Source: Diplonema japonicum
Taxonomy: Eukaryota; Euglenozoa; Diplonemea; Diplonemida; Diplonemidae
Length of the DNA stretch: 64,000 nucleotides
Assembly: GCA_964019335.1 (NCBI GenBank)
Contig: OZ025722.1
Location: 1 to 64,000 of the forward strand
Direction of reading: 5' to 3'
In this document: positions 8,891 through 17,210 of the stretch, piece by piece
Numbering within the stretch: position 1 is the stretch's first letter
How the letters are laid out: each line of letters starts with the position of its first letter
The notes under the pieces: generated by a model
Seen by the model: the letters and a program-made list of their open reading frames with translations, nothing else
Database searches by the model: none
Told to the model about the DNA's origin: nothing
Translations under genes and position numbers: made by a program

Positions 8891-9868
8891 CTAAAAAAGG
8901 GGGTTCGTTGTTAACCCAGGGGATGGGTCTTCCTGGGGTGTGCGGGTGAGCTTGGGGCCTACCGCACGCAGGGTGATCGACACCCTGACACCAGTGGACA
9001 TCCCGGACGGGATGTGGTGCGTCCACTGGTGTCTCGCTTCACCTTCCAACAGTGCCCATGAGAAGGGGGGCACCAGGTATCTCGCCACCCTGTCCCCCCT
9101 CCTCATGACCATTGTGGTCTCGGCTCCGTACGAGAGGACTAGGACAATCGGTCCCAGCCTCGCGTCGTCCTTGTGGGCGGCAATCCCACAACCAGACTTG
9201 TACTTGTTGACAAGTACCTGGTTGGGGACCACCTTGAGTCCTGCGGCGGCGGCCACCTCCCTCACCCACCCCTCCGCCCCCCCTGGGATCCCCGTGGTGG
9301 GGCGCACCTTGGCGTTCGTCCCCTCCCACCGGTACCCGTATTGGAGGGTCTCCCTCCCTGAGTTCCCAGACAGGGCCTCCCACTTTCCTGAAAGCAGGGC
9401 TTTCGGGAAGGCAGGGGCAGGGCCCGTCCTCAACCCGGGAGGGTGTTCACCATACACCAGTACCCACCCCTTTTTTTCTCCCTCTTTTCTTCCCTCTTCA
9501 ACAATAGCAGGGTCGGCTGCAGGGGTCGTGGTCGCGGCGGTCGTGGCTGCGGCAGGGGCGGCTGCGGCGGTCTCAGTTGCGGCGATCAGGGCGGCAGGGT
9601 CGGCTGCGGCGTTCAGGGCGGCTGGGGCGGCCGTGGCTGTAGCAGCGGCGGTCAAAACCGCGGTCTCTGCTAGTGATTTTTTTATTTTATTTTTTTTTTC
9701 TAAAGGGGGGTGGGGGGATCTAGGGGGTGGGGGTGGGGATTCATACTGCCCAACCAGATAGTCTGGTTGGGTCGGCCCTGGCGTCGTGTGCAGCCTGGCG
9801 GCCTGTCGGGGTTCCTTCTCCCTGCGGTTTGCGCGGTCACCTCCTCTTGCGTTCCGTCTTGGATCCAT
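8891..9868 (-). CDS. Retrotransposon ORF1: AlkB-like 2-oxoglutarate/Fe(II) dioxygenase
   Basis: 325 residues. The N-terminus is basic (1-30), followed by a Pro-rich patch and an Ala/Thr-rich low-complexity linker (about 65-120). Residues 135-302 fit the AlkB family: NKYKSGCGIAAHKDD with the H-x-D pair (H232, D234), a VLSYGAE strand, GEARHQWTHHIP with the third iron ligand (H284 or H285), and RVSITLR with the 2-oxoglutarate-binding Arg (R295) and the second family Arg (R301). AlkB enzymes oxidatively remove methyl groups from DNA or RNA bases; some plant RNA viruses carry one, thought to repair their RNA. Here it lies directly upstream of the reverse transcriptase ORF, on the same strand, and just downstream of the SL-like leader. 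I infer that it is the element's first ORF and acts on element RNA or cDNA. All key residues appear present. Confidence 0.85.
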   Translation of the reverse strand: MDPRRNARGGDRANRREKEPRQAARLHTTPGPTQPDYLVGQYESPPPPPRSPHPPLEKKNKIKKSLAETAVLTAAATATAAPAALNAAADPAALIAATETAAAAPAAATTAATTTPAADPAIVEEGRKEGEKKGWVLVYGEHPPGLRTGPAPAFPKALLSGKWEALSGNSGRETLQYGYRWEGTNAKVRPTTGIPGGAEGWVREVAAAAGLKVVPNQVLVNKYKSGCGIAAHKDDARLGPIVLVLSYGAETTMVMRRGDRVARYLVPPFSWALLEGEARHQWTHHIPSGMSTGVRVSITLRAVGPKLTRTPQEDPSPGLTTNPLF

Positions 9869-10040
9869 TTTTTATTTTTTTTATTTTTTTTTAAAGTGTG
9901 TGTTGGGGGAGGGGATCCTTTCGGTAAGCGGCGGGCAGGCCGACGGGCAAAACAACCCCCCCGGACGACGGCGACGACGGACGACGGACGCAGCAGCAAA
10001 CCCAGGCAGAGGCGGCAGGCACCAGCAGAACACGAACGAC

Positions 10041-10079
10041 CAATAAAGTACAGAAACTGTAGCTTTAGAATCGTTGGTT
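10041..10079 (-). other. Spliced-leader-like 39-nt sequence at the retrotransposon 5' end
   Basis: Read on the minus strand from 10079 to 10041, it begins AACCAACGATT, contains AGCTACAGTTTCTG and ends TACTTTATTG, then GT at 10040-10039. From memory, this agrees closely with SL exons of diplonemids and kinetoplastids, whose 3' halves share CAGTTTCTGTACTNTATTG before a GT donor. No Sm-like site is obvious just downstream, so it is probably not a working SL RNA gene. Upstream lies piggyBac-like DNA rather than an SL promoter. Most likely it is a retained leader on a reverse-transcribed trans-spliced mRNA, or the element's own adopted 5' end. Confidence 0.75.
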
Positions 10080-10267
10080 TTTTTTATTTTTTCATTTTCT
10101 TGTTAAGTTAGGGCAGCATTTAGTAGGGTTTGCAGGATATTTTTCATATTTTCCGCGCAGGACCCCGCCGGCAAGAAAGGGCCGGGCCGTATTGCATTGA
10201 AAGCCCTTTGCGTAAAAGATTTTTTTTCAAATCGTCTATATATAGACGCTCGTTGATAGATGGTTAA
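10080..10267 (-). mobile_element. End fragment of a piggyBac-like transposon
   Basis: Near-identical inverted copy of 13281-13461, differing mainly by a roughly 10-bp indel. It ends outward in CCATCTATCAACG next to TTAA (10264-10267) and contains the palindrome CGTCTATATATAGACG. The rest of this copy is replaced on its inner side by the retrotransposon, which joins at an A tract of 8-9 bp. The remainder of the element is not visible beyond the retrotransposon's other end. Confidence 0.85.
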
Positions 10268-10335
10268 AAATATTTTAATTAAAACTAAGGTACAAGGTAT
10301 AAAATAAAGGTATAGAAAATATAGTAAAGGAAAAT

Positions 10336-10528
10336 GGAAAAGGAAAAGGAAAAGGAAAAGGAAAAGGAAAAGGAAAAGGAAAAGGAAAAGGAAAAGGAAA
10401 AGGAAAAGGAAAAGGAAAAGGAAAAGGAAAAGGAAAAGGAAAAGGAAAAGGAAAAGGAAAAGGAAAAGGAAAAGGAAAAGGAAAAGGAAAAGGAAAAGGA
10501 AAAGGAAAAGGAAAAGGAAAAGGAAAGG
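10336..10528. repeat. Hexanucleotide microsatellite (GGAAAA)n
   Basis: About 32 uninterrupted copies of GGAAAA. All overlapping reading frames here are simple-repeat artefacts (KEKEKE or FLFLFL). From 10529 to 11198 there is AT-rich sequence with short homopolymers and no recognisable gene. Confidence 0.95.
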
Positions 10529-11198
10529 TATAGATAGGTGCTGCCCAAAAAAGAGGGGGAGTCGCACAAAAAGCTCCCTTAACTCCGAAGAGTGGGTGTT
10601 TTTTTTTTAGTCCAAGATATAGATTTTGATTTTGATGTGGTTAGCGTATGAAGGTTGTTTTAGTGCCTGCCAACATCAAAAACAAAAAGATACTTTGAAT
10701 TAAAAAAAAACCTCTTTTCATTTTTTTGTTGTTGCTTTCTTTTTTTTGTTTTGTTTACTTTTTTTTTTCTACTTCGTATTCAGCAACGGTCACAACGAAA
10801 GCGGATACACAGCACAGGGGGGAACCACGCACACACCAGCTACCTTACCCCCTCCGACCATCAAGGCTTACCAAGGACAGGGCGAATGGGTAACAGGGCC
10901 CGCTCGGATGGACTTCGTGTAGGACCTTTGAAAATATTATTTTGGAGGTACCTTTATAAAAAGTGAAGCCTGTGATACAAAAAGGAAATAAAGAGATGAG
11001 ATAAAGGAGGTTCTTGTTTGGAACGTCCCTCCTTTGTCTCTACGTATCTCAAAAAAAAAAACAAGAAAAAGTATGATGGGACGAGAAATATGTTGGCTAC
11101 GACCCACCAAACAAAAAAGAATTTGCTTTAAAAAAAAAAAGAGAGAGAGAGGGAGAGGAAGAGGTTTGCAACCGGAGGTCAAAGTTCTTTCGGCTTTT

Positions 11199-11228
11199 TT
11201 TTTTTTTTTTTTTTTTTTTTTCTTTTTC

Positions 11229-11260
<32 letters not shown>

Positions 11261-11293
11261 TTTCTTTTTCTTTTTCTTTTTCTTTTTCTTTTA
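11199..11293. repeat. T-rich microsatellite with CTTTTT units
   Basis: A T run followed by about nine CTTTTT units. It lies some 200 bp downstream of the chitinase stop codon (minus strand), where it is A-rich on the sense strand. The sequence between it and the gene is unremarkable. Confidence 0.9.
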
Positions 11294-11507
11294 AAAGAGT
11301 GGTGTTCAGGGAAGGACAAGTGTCATCACCTTACACACCCTGCTCTTCTTAGCCGCTTTGGTCAGAAAACATTTACCACAAATGGGACACAAAAATAATT
11401 CAATAATCAAAAGGTAGTAATTCAAAAAAGTTTTTTTTTTTCTTTTTTAAATAAGAGAGAACCCCTCCTTTTTCTCATATCATGTACTTATTTATCGTGA
11501 GTGTAGC

Positions 11508-13091
11508 CTAGTTGCCGATCTTCACGCACTCGGGTGCGTAGTGGCAAACAGACAGGCACCTGGCCCACCACTGGTTCTGCTGGTAACACGACAGCCCAGC
11601 CTCGCAGCAGTTAGGGTCCGAGAGGCACCCACCCCATGCACCGATCCTGCGGGCACAGCTGGCGTCCGAGGTGGGGACCGGTGTGGAGGCAGCAGGCTGA
11701 GGAGTTGGAGCGGGGGTGGGCTGAGGGGTAGGCATCGGAGTAGGGGCAGGGGTGCGAACAGTGGTATCGGGCTGAGGGGTAGGCATCGGAGTAGGAGCAG
11801 GAGTGCGGGCAGTTGTGGGAACCGGGGTGGAGGCGACGGTGGTGGGCACAGGGGTCGGCATCGGAGTAGGCATCGGGGTGGAGGCAGGAGGGGGGTTGTT
11901 CCCGTGGCTGCACCCCCTGGAAGGAGTGACGGTGGCGGAGACTGCCTGGGACCAGGCCCCGTTCCCGTCGTGGGCGGCAACCCAGAAGAAGGCCCCCCCG
12001 TTGCAGGCGTACTCCTTGTTCAGGTCCTCCATCACGCTGATGGCCTGCTGCGCGTTGCTGTTGGAGCCGGTGCCCCCGCAGTCGCTGATGCAGAAGCCGA
12101 AGACCACCTTCGTGGGGTCGTTCCCGAAGCAGTCTGTCACAAGAGTCTTGTAGTGCGCCAGGGCGGACTCGTGTACCCCGCCGTTGATCCCGTCCGAGTT
12201 GGGGCGCGTCACCCCGTTGTAGTACTGCGGCATGATGAAGTCCATGGAGCTCGCCACCTCCTTGATGACGTTGTAGTAGCCGGTCCCCTGCTTCATGTCG
12301 ATGTCCATCGGGGCGTGCGAGACCTCGCTCCCGGAGGGGAGGCTCTGCCTCAGCCCGACCGTCACGTCCCTCAGGAACTTCTGTGCCTGCGTCCCCTTCG
12401 CGAAGGAGGACCCCCTCTGCCCGTTCTCGTAGTAGTACTCGTAGTCGATGTCCACCCCGTCGAAGTTCTGGTCCCTCGCGATCTCCACCAGCTGCTGGAT
12501 CACGAAATCCTCCTTCCCGTAGCAGTACTCCCAGCAGTCGTCCAGCCCGTCCCAAGAGCCCCCCATCCCGGCGCCCCCGAAGGACAGGATCACCTTCTTC
12601 CCCGCTGCCCTCCACTTCTGCACGAGCGCCGGCTGAGGGGCGTTCCCACACACCGGCACAGGCGACGAGATCTGGCACTGCTGGTTGCAGGTGTTCTTCC
12701 CGGGGTTCCGGTTCCACGTGTAGGTCACCGCGAACGACACGAGCACGTGCGTGTAGGCGTTCATCTGCGCATCCGTGGGGCACGCCTGCCAGTTCCCGAC
12801 ATAGGCGATCATCCTGCTGTCCTCCTCTGCCTGCGCCGACGGTCCGGGCGGAGGGGTCGGGGGCGTCGGCGTCGGAGGGGGCGCCGGCACCGTGCCCCCC
12901 ATCGACGGGCACCACGTCGCCTGGTTCGACGTGCACACGCTCGCGCTGCCCCCGCCGGGGTAGCACGGCTCTGCCCACCCTGATTTGTAGCAAGGCTCGT
13001 TCCTGTTGATGCAGCGTTGGCAGTCTGCCACTGACTGCCCTGCCGCCCCTGCCGCAAGCAGCATCAACCCAAGCATCTTTAGTGTCTTCAT
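11508..13091 (-). CDS. Secreted GH18 chitinase
   Basis: 527 residues from MKTLKMLGL, chosen because it starts a clear signal peptide (1-18, LLAAGAAG); the frame upstream is low-complexity leader. A Cys-rich stretch follows (24-61), then a Pro/Thr linker and the GH18 domain (about 93-400), with [10 protein letters not shown] (169-178) and the catalytic DGVDIDYE (211-218, acid E218). A second long linker of [12 protein letters not shown] repeats leads to a C-terminal Cys-rich module with [18 protein letters not shown], resembling small carbohydrate-binding modules. It should hydrolyse beta-1,4-GlcNAc polymers outside the cell or in a digestive vacuole. The gene lies between two inverted piggyBac-like ends, but its codon use resembles its neighbours. 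A hexosaminidase at 36.6 kb could finish the degradation. Confidence 0.93.
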   Translation of the reverse strand: MKTLKMLGLMLLAAGAAGQSVADCQRCINRNEPCYKSGWAEPCYPGGGSASVCTSNQATWCPSMGGTVPAPPPTPTPPTPPPGPSAQAEEDSRMIAYVGNWQACPTDAQMNAYTHVLVSFAVTYTWNRNPGKNTCNQQCQISSPVPVCGNAPQPALVQKWRAAGKKVILSFGGAGMGGSWDGLDDCWEYCYGKEDFVIQQLVEIARDQNFDGVDIDYEYYYENGQRGSSFAKGTQAQKFLRDVTVGLRQSLPSGSEVSHAPMDIDMKQGTGYYNVIKEVASSMDFIMPQYYNGVTRPNSDGINGGVHESALAHYKTLVTDCFGNDPTKVVFGFCISDCGGTGSNSNAQQAISVMEDLNKEYACNGGAFFWVAAHDGNGAWSQAVSATVTPSRGCSHGNNPPPASTPMPTPMPTPVPTTVASTPVPTTARTPAPTPMPTPQPDTTVRTPAPTPMPTPQPTPAPTPQPAASTPVPTSDASCARRIGAWGGCLSDPNCCEAGLSCYQQNQWWARCLSVCHYAPECVKIGN

Positions 13092-13280
13092 TATTATTTT
13101 CTTTTTTCGTGTGTATAAAAAACGTGTTGGGGGATACAAACAACCATTAATATGAACAACAACAAAAAATGGGAGGAATTTTTTTTTTTCATTTTTTTTC
13201 ACTCTGAACGCCTCTACAATATGAAAGTAAAGGAAAGAATGACAAAAAAAAAAAAAGAAGAAAAAAAACAACAAAAGAAT

Positions 13281-15090
13281 TTAACCATCTATCAACGAGC
13301 GTCTATATATAGACGATTTGAAAAAAAATCTTTTACGCAAAGGGCTTTCAATGCAATACGGCCCGGCCCTTTCTTGCCGGCGGGGTCCTGCGCGGAAAAT
13401 ATGAAAAATATAAACTAAATGCTGCCCTAACTTAACAAGAAAATGAAAAAATAAAAAAAAACGCCAGCCCAAATTTACCCTTAAAAATCACTTCAAAAAA
13501 AGGCGCCCGGAAAGAGGCCGGAAGAGGACGTTATGAGTGATGGCAGCACTGATGGCTCATCCCTATTATGCAATTTTGATACAAACAGTGATTCTGACAC
13601 GAATTCGACCGATTCCGAGTCACAGCAGGGTGATTGGACGGCAAAGCCGGAGCAGTTGGAAGGCATCCGGTTTCGTGAAGATCGGAATCCTTGTGGACCT
13701 TGTTTTGACATCAGAGGCTCAACGCCATTCCATATATTCTCCCAAATGCTCGTCCAAACTTTATTCGGGTCATAACTTCGAACAATGTGGCAAATGCGGC
13801 TAAAAAAGGTGTCTCCCTGGATCTCGATGCTGCTTCTCTGCGTACCTTCCTAAGTATCCTTTTGTCGATGGACTTGGATATCAAGCCAGATTATTCTGAT
13901 TACTGGTGCACTGGCTCCACGTTTCTCAACTACACCTGGGTACGCTACCGTCATGTCAAGAGACCGCTTTTTGACTATTCTGGGAAATCTGTGTTTCCAC
14001 AGCGAAACAAACAAGCGTGCTGACTTCTACCTATCGCGAAGGCCTCCCGGAGATCATGGATGCCCCAAAGAAGCGAGGCCGCAAGCCCAAGGACGCGCAT
14101 CCCGTGGGGACACAGTTCCACCAGCACGCGAGCATCCTTTGCACCACAACGTGGCATGACATCAAGCCTGTGTGCTTTCTATCGACGTTGGATGTTCCAG
14201 TGAAGTCAAATTTGACCGTCCGCCAAAAGAGAATGAAAGCCGGAAAGGACATCTTGTTCCCCACCAAGTGCATATTTACAACACCGCAATGGGCGGAACC
14301 GACCTGGGTGATGCTGTGACAAAACGCCATAAACGCTCCCTTATGACTTAAAAGTGGCCCCTAAAAGTATTTTCGTACTTGTTAGGTAAATCTCTGGCGA
14401 ATGCTTGGCTTGTTTGGAAAGAAGCCTTGCCCCCCAACACCCTGAGTACGAACGACAGTGTATTGACGCCTTTCAAAGAGGCAGTCATCGAAGAGCTACT
14501 AGGGAGGCAGTCTAAACAACAGATAAAGTCAACTACAGAGCAGGCTGCCCCAATACCATGCCCCGAAACACAGAACGAGTGCTCTGAGACCCCAATGCGC
14601 CGTGACAGTACCTTCTGGGACCATTTCCCCGAAAAAGTAGTGCAACGTGCGGTGCAAGCATTTCAAGTCGAAAAGACCCCTATTTCAGTGTTCAGCCTGC
14701 TTGGTACAACTTTGCGTGACTCCGTGCTTCAAAGACTGCCACCTTGCCGGGGATACCCCCCAGAAACCCCTCTCGGGGTCAAAAAAGAAGTCCCCCAGCC
14801 CTGGGGCACGTACGAACCGCGACAAGAAGGCCTTAAATAGCTTTTTATAGAATTTTACAGTCGATTTTTTTTGACTTGTTTTTTGTACCCCCTCTCGAGC
14901 ACTTCAGGAACGATATTTTTGACAATGTTGTGGGGGTGGGCCCTGCTGTGGGCACCCTCTCTCTAGAATTGGGACATCTGGAGGCATTTTCGGGGGCATA
15001 TAGCCCCGGCGTTGCGCTAGAATAGCTTTTTTTGAAGTTTTGAAAATTTACCCCCTGGTGGGCAAAAATGGTCCGTTGGTAGATGGTTAA
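13281..15090 (+). mobile_element. Decayed piggyBac-like DNA transposon
   Basis: About 1.8 kb bounded by TTAA (13281-13284 and 15087-15090), the canonical piggyBac target. The terminal inverted repeats are CCATCTATCAACG (left) and its inverted partner at 15074-15086, with one mismatch (C/T). A perfect 16-bp palindrome, CGTCTATATATAGACG, lies just inside the left end. The interior holds a transposase pseudogene in the same orientation. Full-length piggyBac elements are usually longer, consistent with loss of the central part. The left 181 bp occur again, inverted, at 10078-10267. Confidence 0.88.
13533..14850 (+). pseudogene. piggyBac transposase remnant
   Basis: Pieces in several frames follow the order of a piggyBac transposase: an acidic N-terminus (13533-13775), a segment containing NNVANAAKKG, a MSRDRFLTILGNL segment (13953 on), a WHDIKPVCFLSTLD segment (about 14150-14200), the YNTAMGGTDLGDAV motif (about 14277-14320), a LANAWLVWKEAL helix (14394 on), and a Cys-rich C-terminal finger with CKHF, CSAC, LCVTPCF and a final His (about 14650-14720). 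At least five frame changes and loss of much of the catalytic core make it non-functional. Confidence 0.85.
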
Positions 15091-15590
15091 AAAAAAAAAA
15101 AAAAGACGAGAAGATAACTGTATTTCTGAATCCAGGCTTACCCTGCTGTGGAGAATGCCCGGCAGTCCTGCAGAAGGCAAAAAAAAAAAAAGAAGAAGAG
15201 TGAGAACATTCACGTTATGAAAGATTGAGATACCTCCTTCGAAGGAGCAGCCGGGGGCAGTGCCCTCCCCCCCCCCCCCCCCCCCCACCAGCGCAACAAG
15301 CAGCCCTTCATACTCGCAGTTTAGATCTTTGTTGATGCAATAAATATTTAAAGGAGAGGGGAAAAGGAAAAAGAAGAAGAAAAAAAAGACCAGTTTTCTT
15401 TTTTTTTATCCATGTGTGTGACACAATGTTAGCCTGGTCCCTGTGGGGTCCCATAAGAGAGGGATCACGGAGAAAGCTCATCGCTAAGCGGTGCTACCAT
15501 GACATGAAAAGGGTCATTTAAATATAAAAAAAAAAGAAAGAGTAGAGCAGCAATTAGCAAAAGGGATATGTCAACTTTCTTTTTTTTTGA
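15091..15590. other. Intergenic, low complexity
   Basis: Contains A runs (15090-15104 and 15180-15191), a C run of about 20 at 15267-15286 and purine-rich AAG sequence. No gene, RNA or transposon signature was recognised. Confidence 0.5.
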
Positions 15591-16468
15591 GAAAAACAAC
15601 GTACACGGTAACCAAATAACTTTTTTCCACTCAAGTCTGTAAGCAGAATTTCCACCACTGTTTACGGTAACCCACAACTTTTTTTCCACTCTCCACGGTA
15701 ACCTACAACTTTTTTTCCACTCAAATGGTTTTTTGTAAAAATTTTCCACTCTCCACGGTAACCTATTTTTATTTCCACTAAACCATGTAAGTAAGAACTT
15801 TTTTTCCAACGTCCACGGTGGAGGTGTGTGTGCACTTGGGGAAAACGTGTAGGCACAACCAGGGCTCGAAAAAAGACACCAAGAATTTCTCCTGGAAGTA
15901 GGCAAGGGCGATTTCCAAAGACGATTTAAAGCCAAAGCCGAGGTATCTGGCGTCTGATGTACTTCTCCACCCCTCGCCCCCCTGCCTGTGAAGGATATGC
16001 CAAGGATGACCTCAAGCCCCCTGTTGTCACGAAGTCACAGATAGGCAGGCCAGCAAAGAGGAAGCGAAGTGAGAGAGAAGGGGAAAATAATGCAGCAACT
16101 TGTAAAAACCTTTATTACTCAACCGCTGCGCCACAGCCACAATCACTCCTCGAAGTGCTGTCCCGGTTGTAGTCCCAGCCTTCAGGGTAGTCACCTGTTT
16201 CTCTTAAAAGGTCTCTTTTCCTTTTCTTTTGCTATGACATCATGTTTTGCCCCTCTCGTTACATTTCGTACCAAACCCCAATGAGGCATAAAAATGTCGG
16301 TTACCGTGGACGGTGGAAAAAAAGTTAGTGGTTGCATAAGGGAAATTGTTGGTGGTTACAGTAAAAAGTGGAAAAAAAGTTGTAAGTTACCGTGAACGGT
16401 GGAAAAAAAGTTGGAGGTTTAAGGCGACGGTGGAAAAAAGTTATTTGGTTACCGTGTACGTTGTTTTT

Positions 16469-16475
<7 letters not shown>
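15590..16475. mobile_element. Small foldback element with repeat-filled inverted ends
   Basis: Left arm (about 15590-15830) and right arm (about 16293-16475) are inverted. The outermost AACAACGTACACGGTAACC and the adjoining AAATAACTTTTTTCCAC at 15597-15632 recur inverted at 16427-16470. Both arms consist of roughly 35-45-bp imperfect units of ACGGTAACC plus ACTTTTTTTCCAC. The centre (15830-16290) is more complex and holds a small plus-strand frame (15957-16172) with GRPAKRKRSEREGE, loosely like a transposase C-terminus, but this is weak. I infer a non-autonomous DNA transposon of foldback type. Confidence 0.55.
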
Positions 16476-16500
<25 letters not shown>

Positions 16501-17210
16501 CTATCTTTCTTTCGCAAACGCTTTTCTCTGTACTTTCGCAACTGCTAAGAAACATAACCTCTTAAGCAAATGCTCGGAGCACTATAGGGCAGAGAGTCGC
16601 GAGGGGGAAAAATTTAGGAAAAATGAAAGGAATCCCAAAAACCAACTCTACAAAAATGAACACGAATTGAAGGAAAAAATGAATTTAAAAGAACAGAAAA
16701 AGAAATGAGAGAGAGAGAGAGAGAGAGAAACACCTGATGATGAAAAGATAAGTGATAAACTGAAGGATTGTTACGATCCGTACTCCAGGTTTTCTTTCTT
16801 TCCTTCTTTTTTTTTCCTCTCTCCCTCTCCCTCCTTTTTTCTTTCTTTTTTTCTGAATGCTATCCCGCAAGGAATAATAATAAAAAGAGGGAAACGAAGG
16901 GGAGGGGAGTGAAAAATACCTTTACAACTTAATGCATTTCTTTTGCAACAAGTATAGAGAATAAAGCTTGAGAATAAATAAATAAAAAATAAATAAAAAA
17001 AACTGCAAAAAAGTTTTTTGTGCTTTTTTTTTTTTTTTTCTTCCCCCTTTTCTTTCTCTACTCGGCCCAAAATGCACTAGGAATTAAGATATGTTTTCTT
17101 TTTTTTTTTGAAAAAAACAGATTTTTTAGTAGGGGAAAAAGAATAAAAAAAACCCGCAAGAAAGAAAGGCAAAGGGGGGGGCGGGGTGATAGTTTTATTT
17201 GTGCCTCTCT
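16476..17210. other. Intergenic, homopolymer-rich
   Basis: T run at about 16471-16500, (GA)n at 16708-16728, and several T- and A-rich stretches. No supported gene. Confidence 0.5.

Larger units (their letters stand above)
1250..10079 (-). mobile_element. Non-LTR retrotransposon with restriction-like endonuclease, OTU and AlkB domains
   Basis: An element of about 8.8 kb read on the minus strand. In order: SL-like 39-mer (10079-10041), leader of about 170 nt, AlkB-domain ORF (9868-8891), middle ORF with 141-bp repeats, and a large ORF (8263-1307) with fingers, OTU, reverse transcriptase and R2/CRE-type endonuclease. The large ORF has no stop or frameshift over 2318 codons, so the copy is probably young and may be active. 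The 5' boundary is well defined because the flanking piggyBac-like end (10080-10267) occurs again at 13281-13461 without it. The 3' boundary near 1250 is approximate. In trypanosomatids, CRE1, SLACS and CZAR are endonuclease-bearing elements that target SL genes. Kinship to them is inference and needs a reverse transcriptase tree. Confidence 0.85.

Noticed and set aside
8885-8900. Canonical -1 slippery heptamer before the AlkB stop
   Set aside because: In the AlkB frame the bases read CCC CTT TTT TAG, which does not fit X XXY YYZ. Frameshifting is kept only as a possibility.
10041-10079. A functional SL RNA gene
   Set aside because: No Sm-like site or compact intron follows the exon-like sequence, and transposon DNA rather than an SL promoter lies upstream.
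10336-10528. Long KEKEKE or FLFLFL reading frames
   Set aside because: They are translations of a pure hexanucleotide microsatellite.
11541-12983. 480-codon plus-strand frame over the chitinase
   Set aside because: It is the complement of a GC-rich gene with strong GH18 motifs and has arginine/valine-rich shadow composition.
15957-16172. Mutator-like transposase fragment in the foldback element
   Set aside because: Only a short GRPxKRKR stretch resembles such proteins, with no zinc knuckle or catalytic motif in frame.
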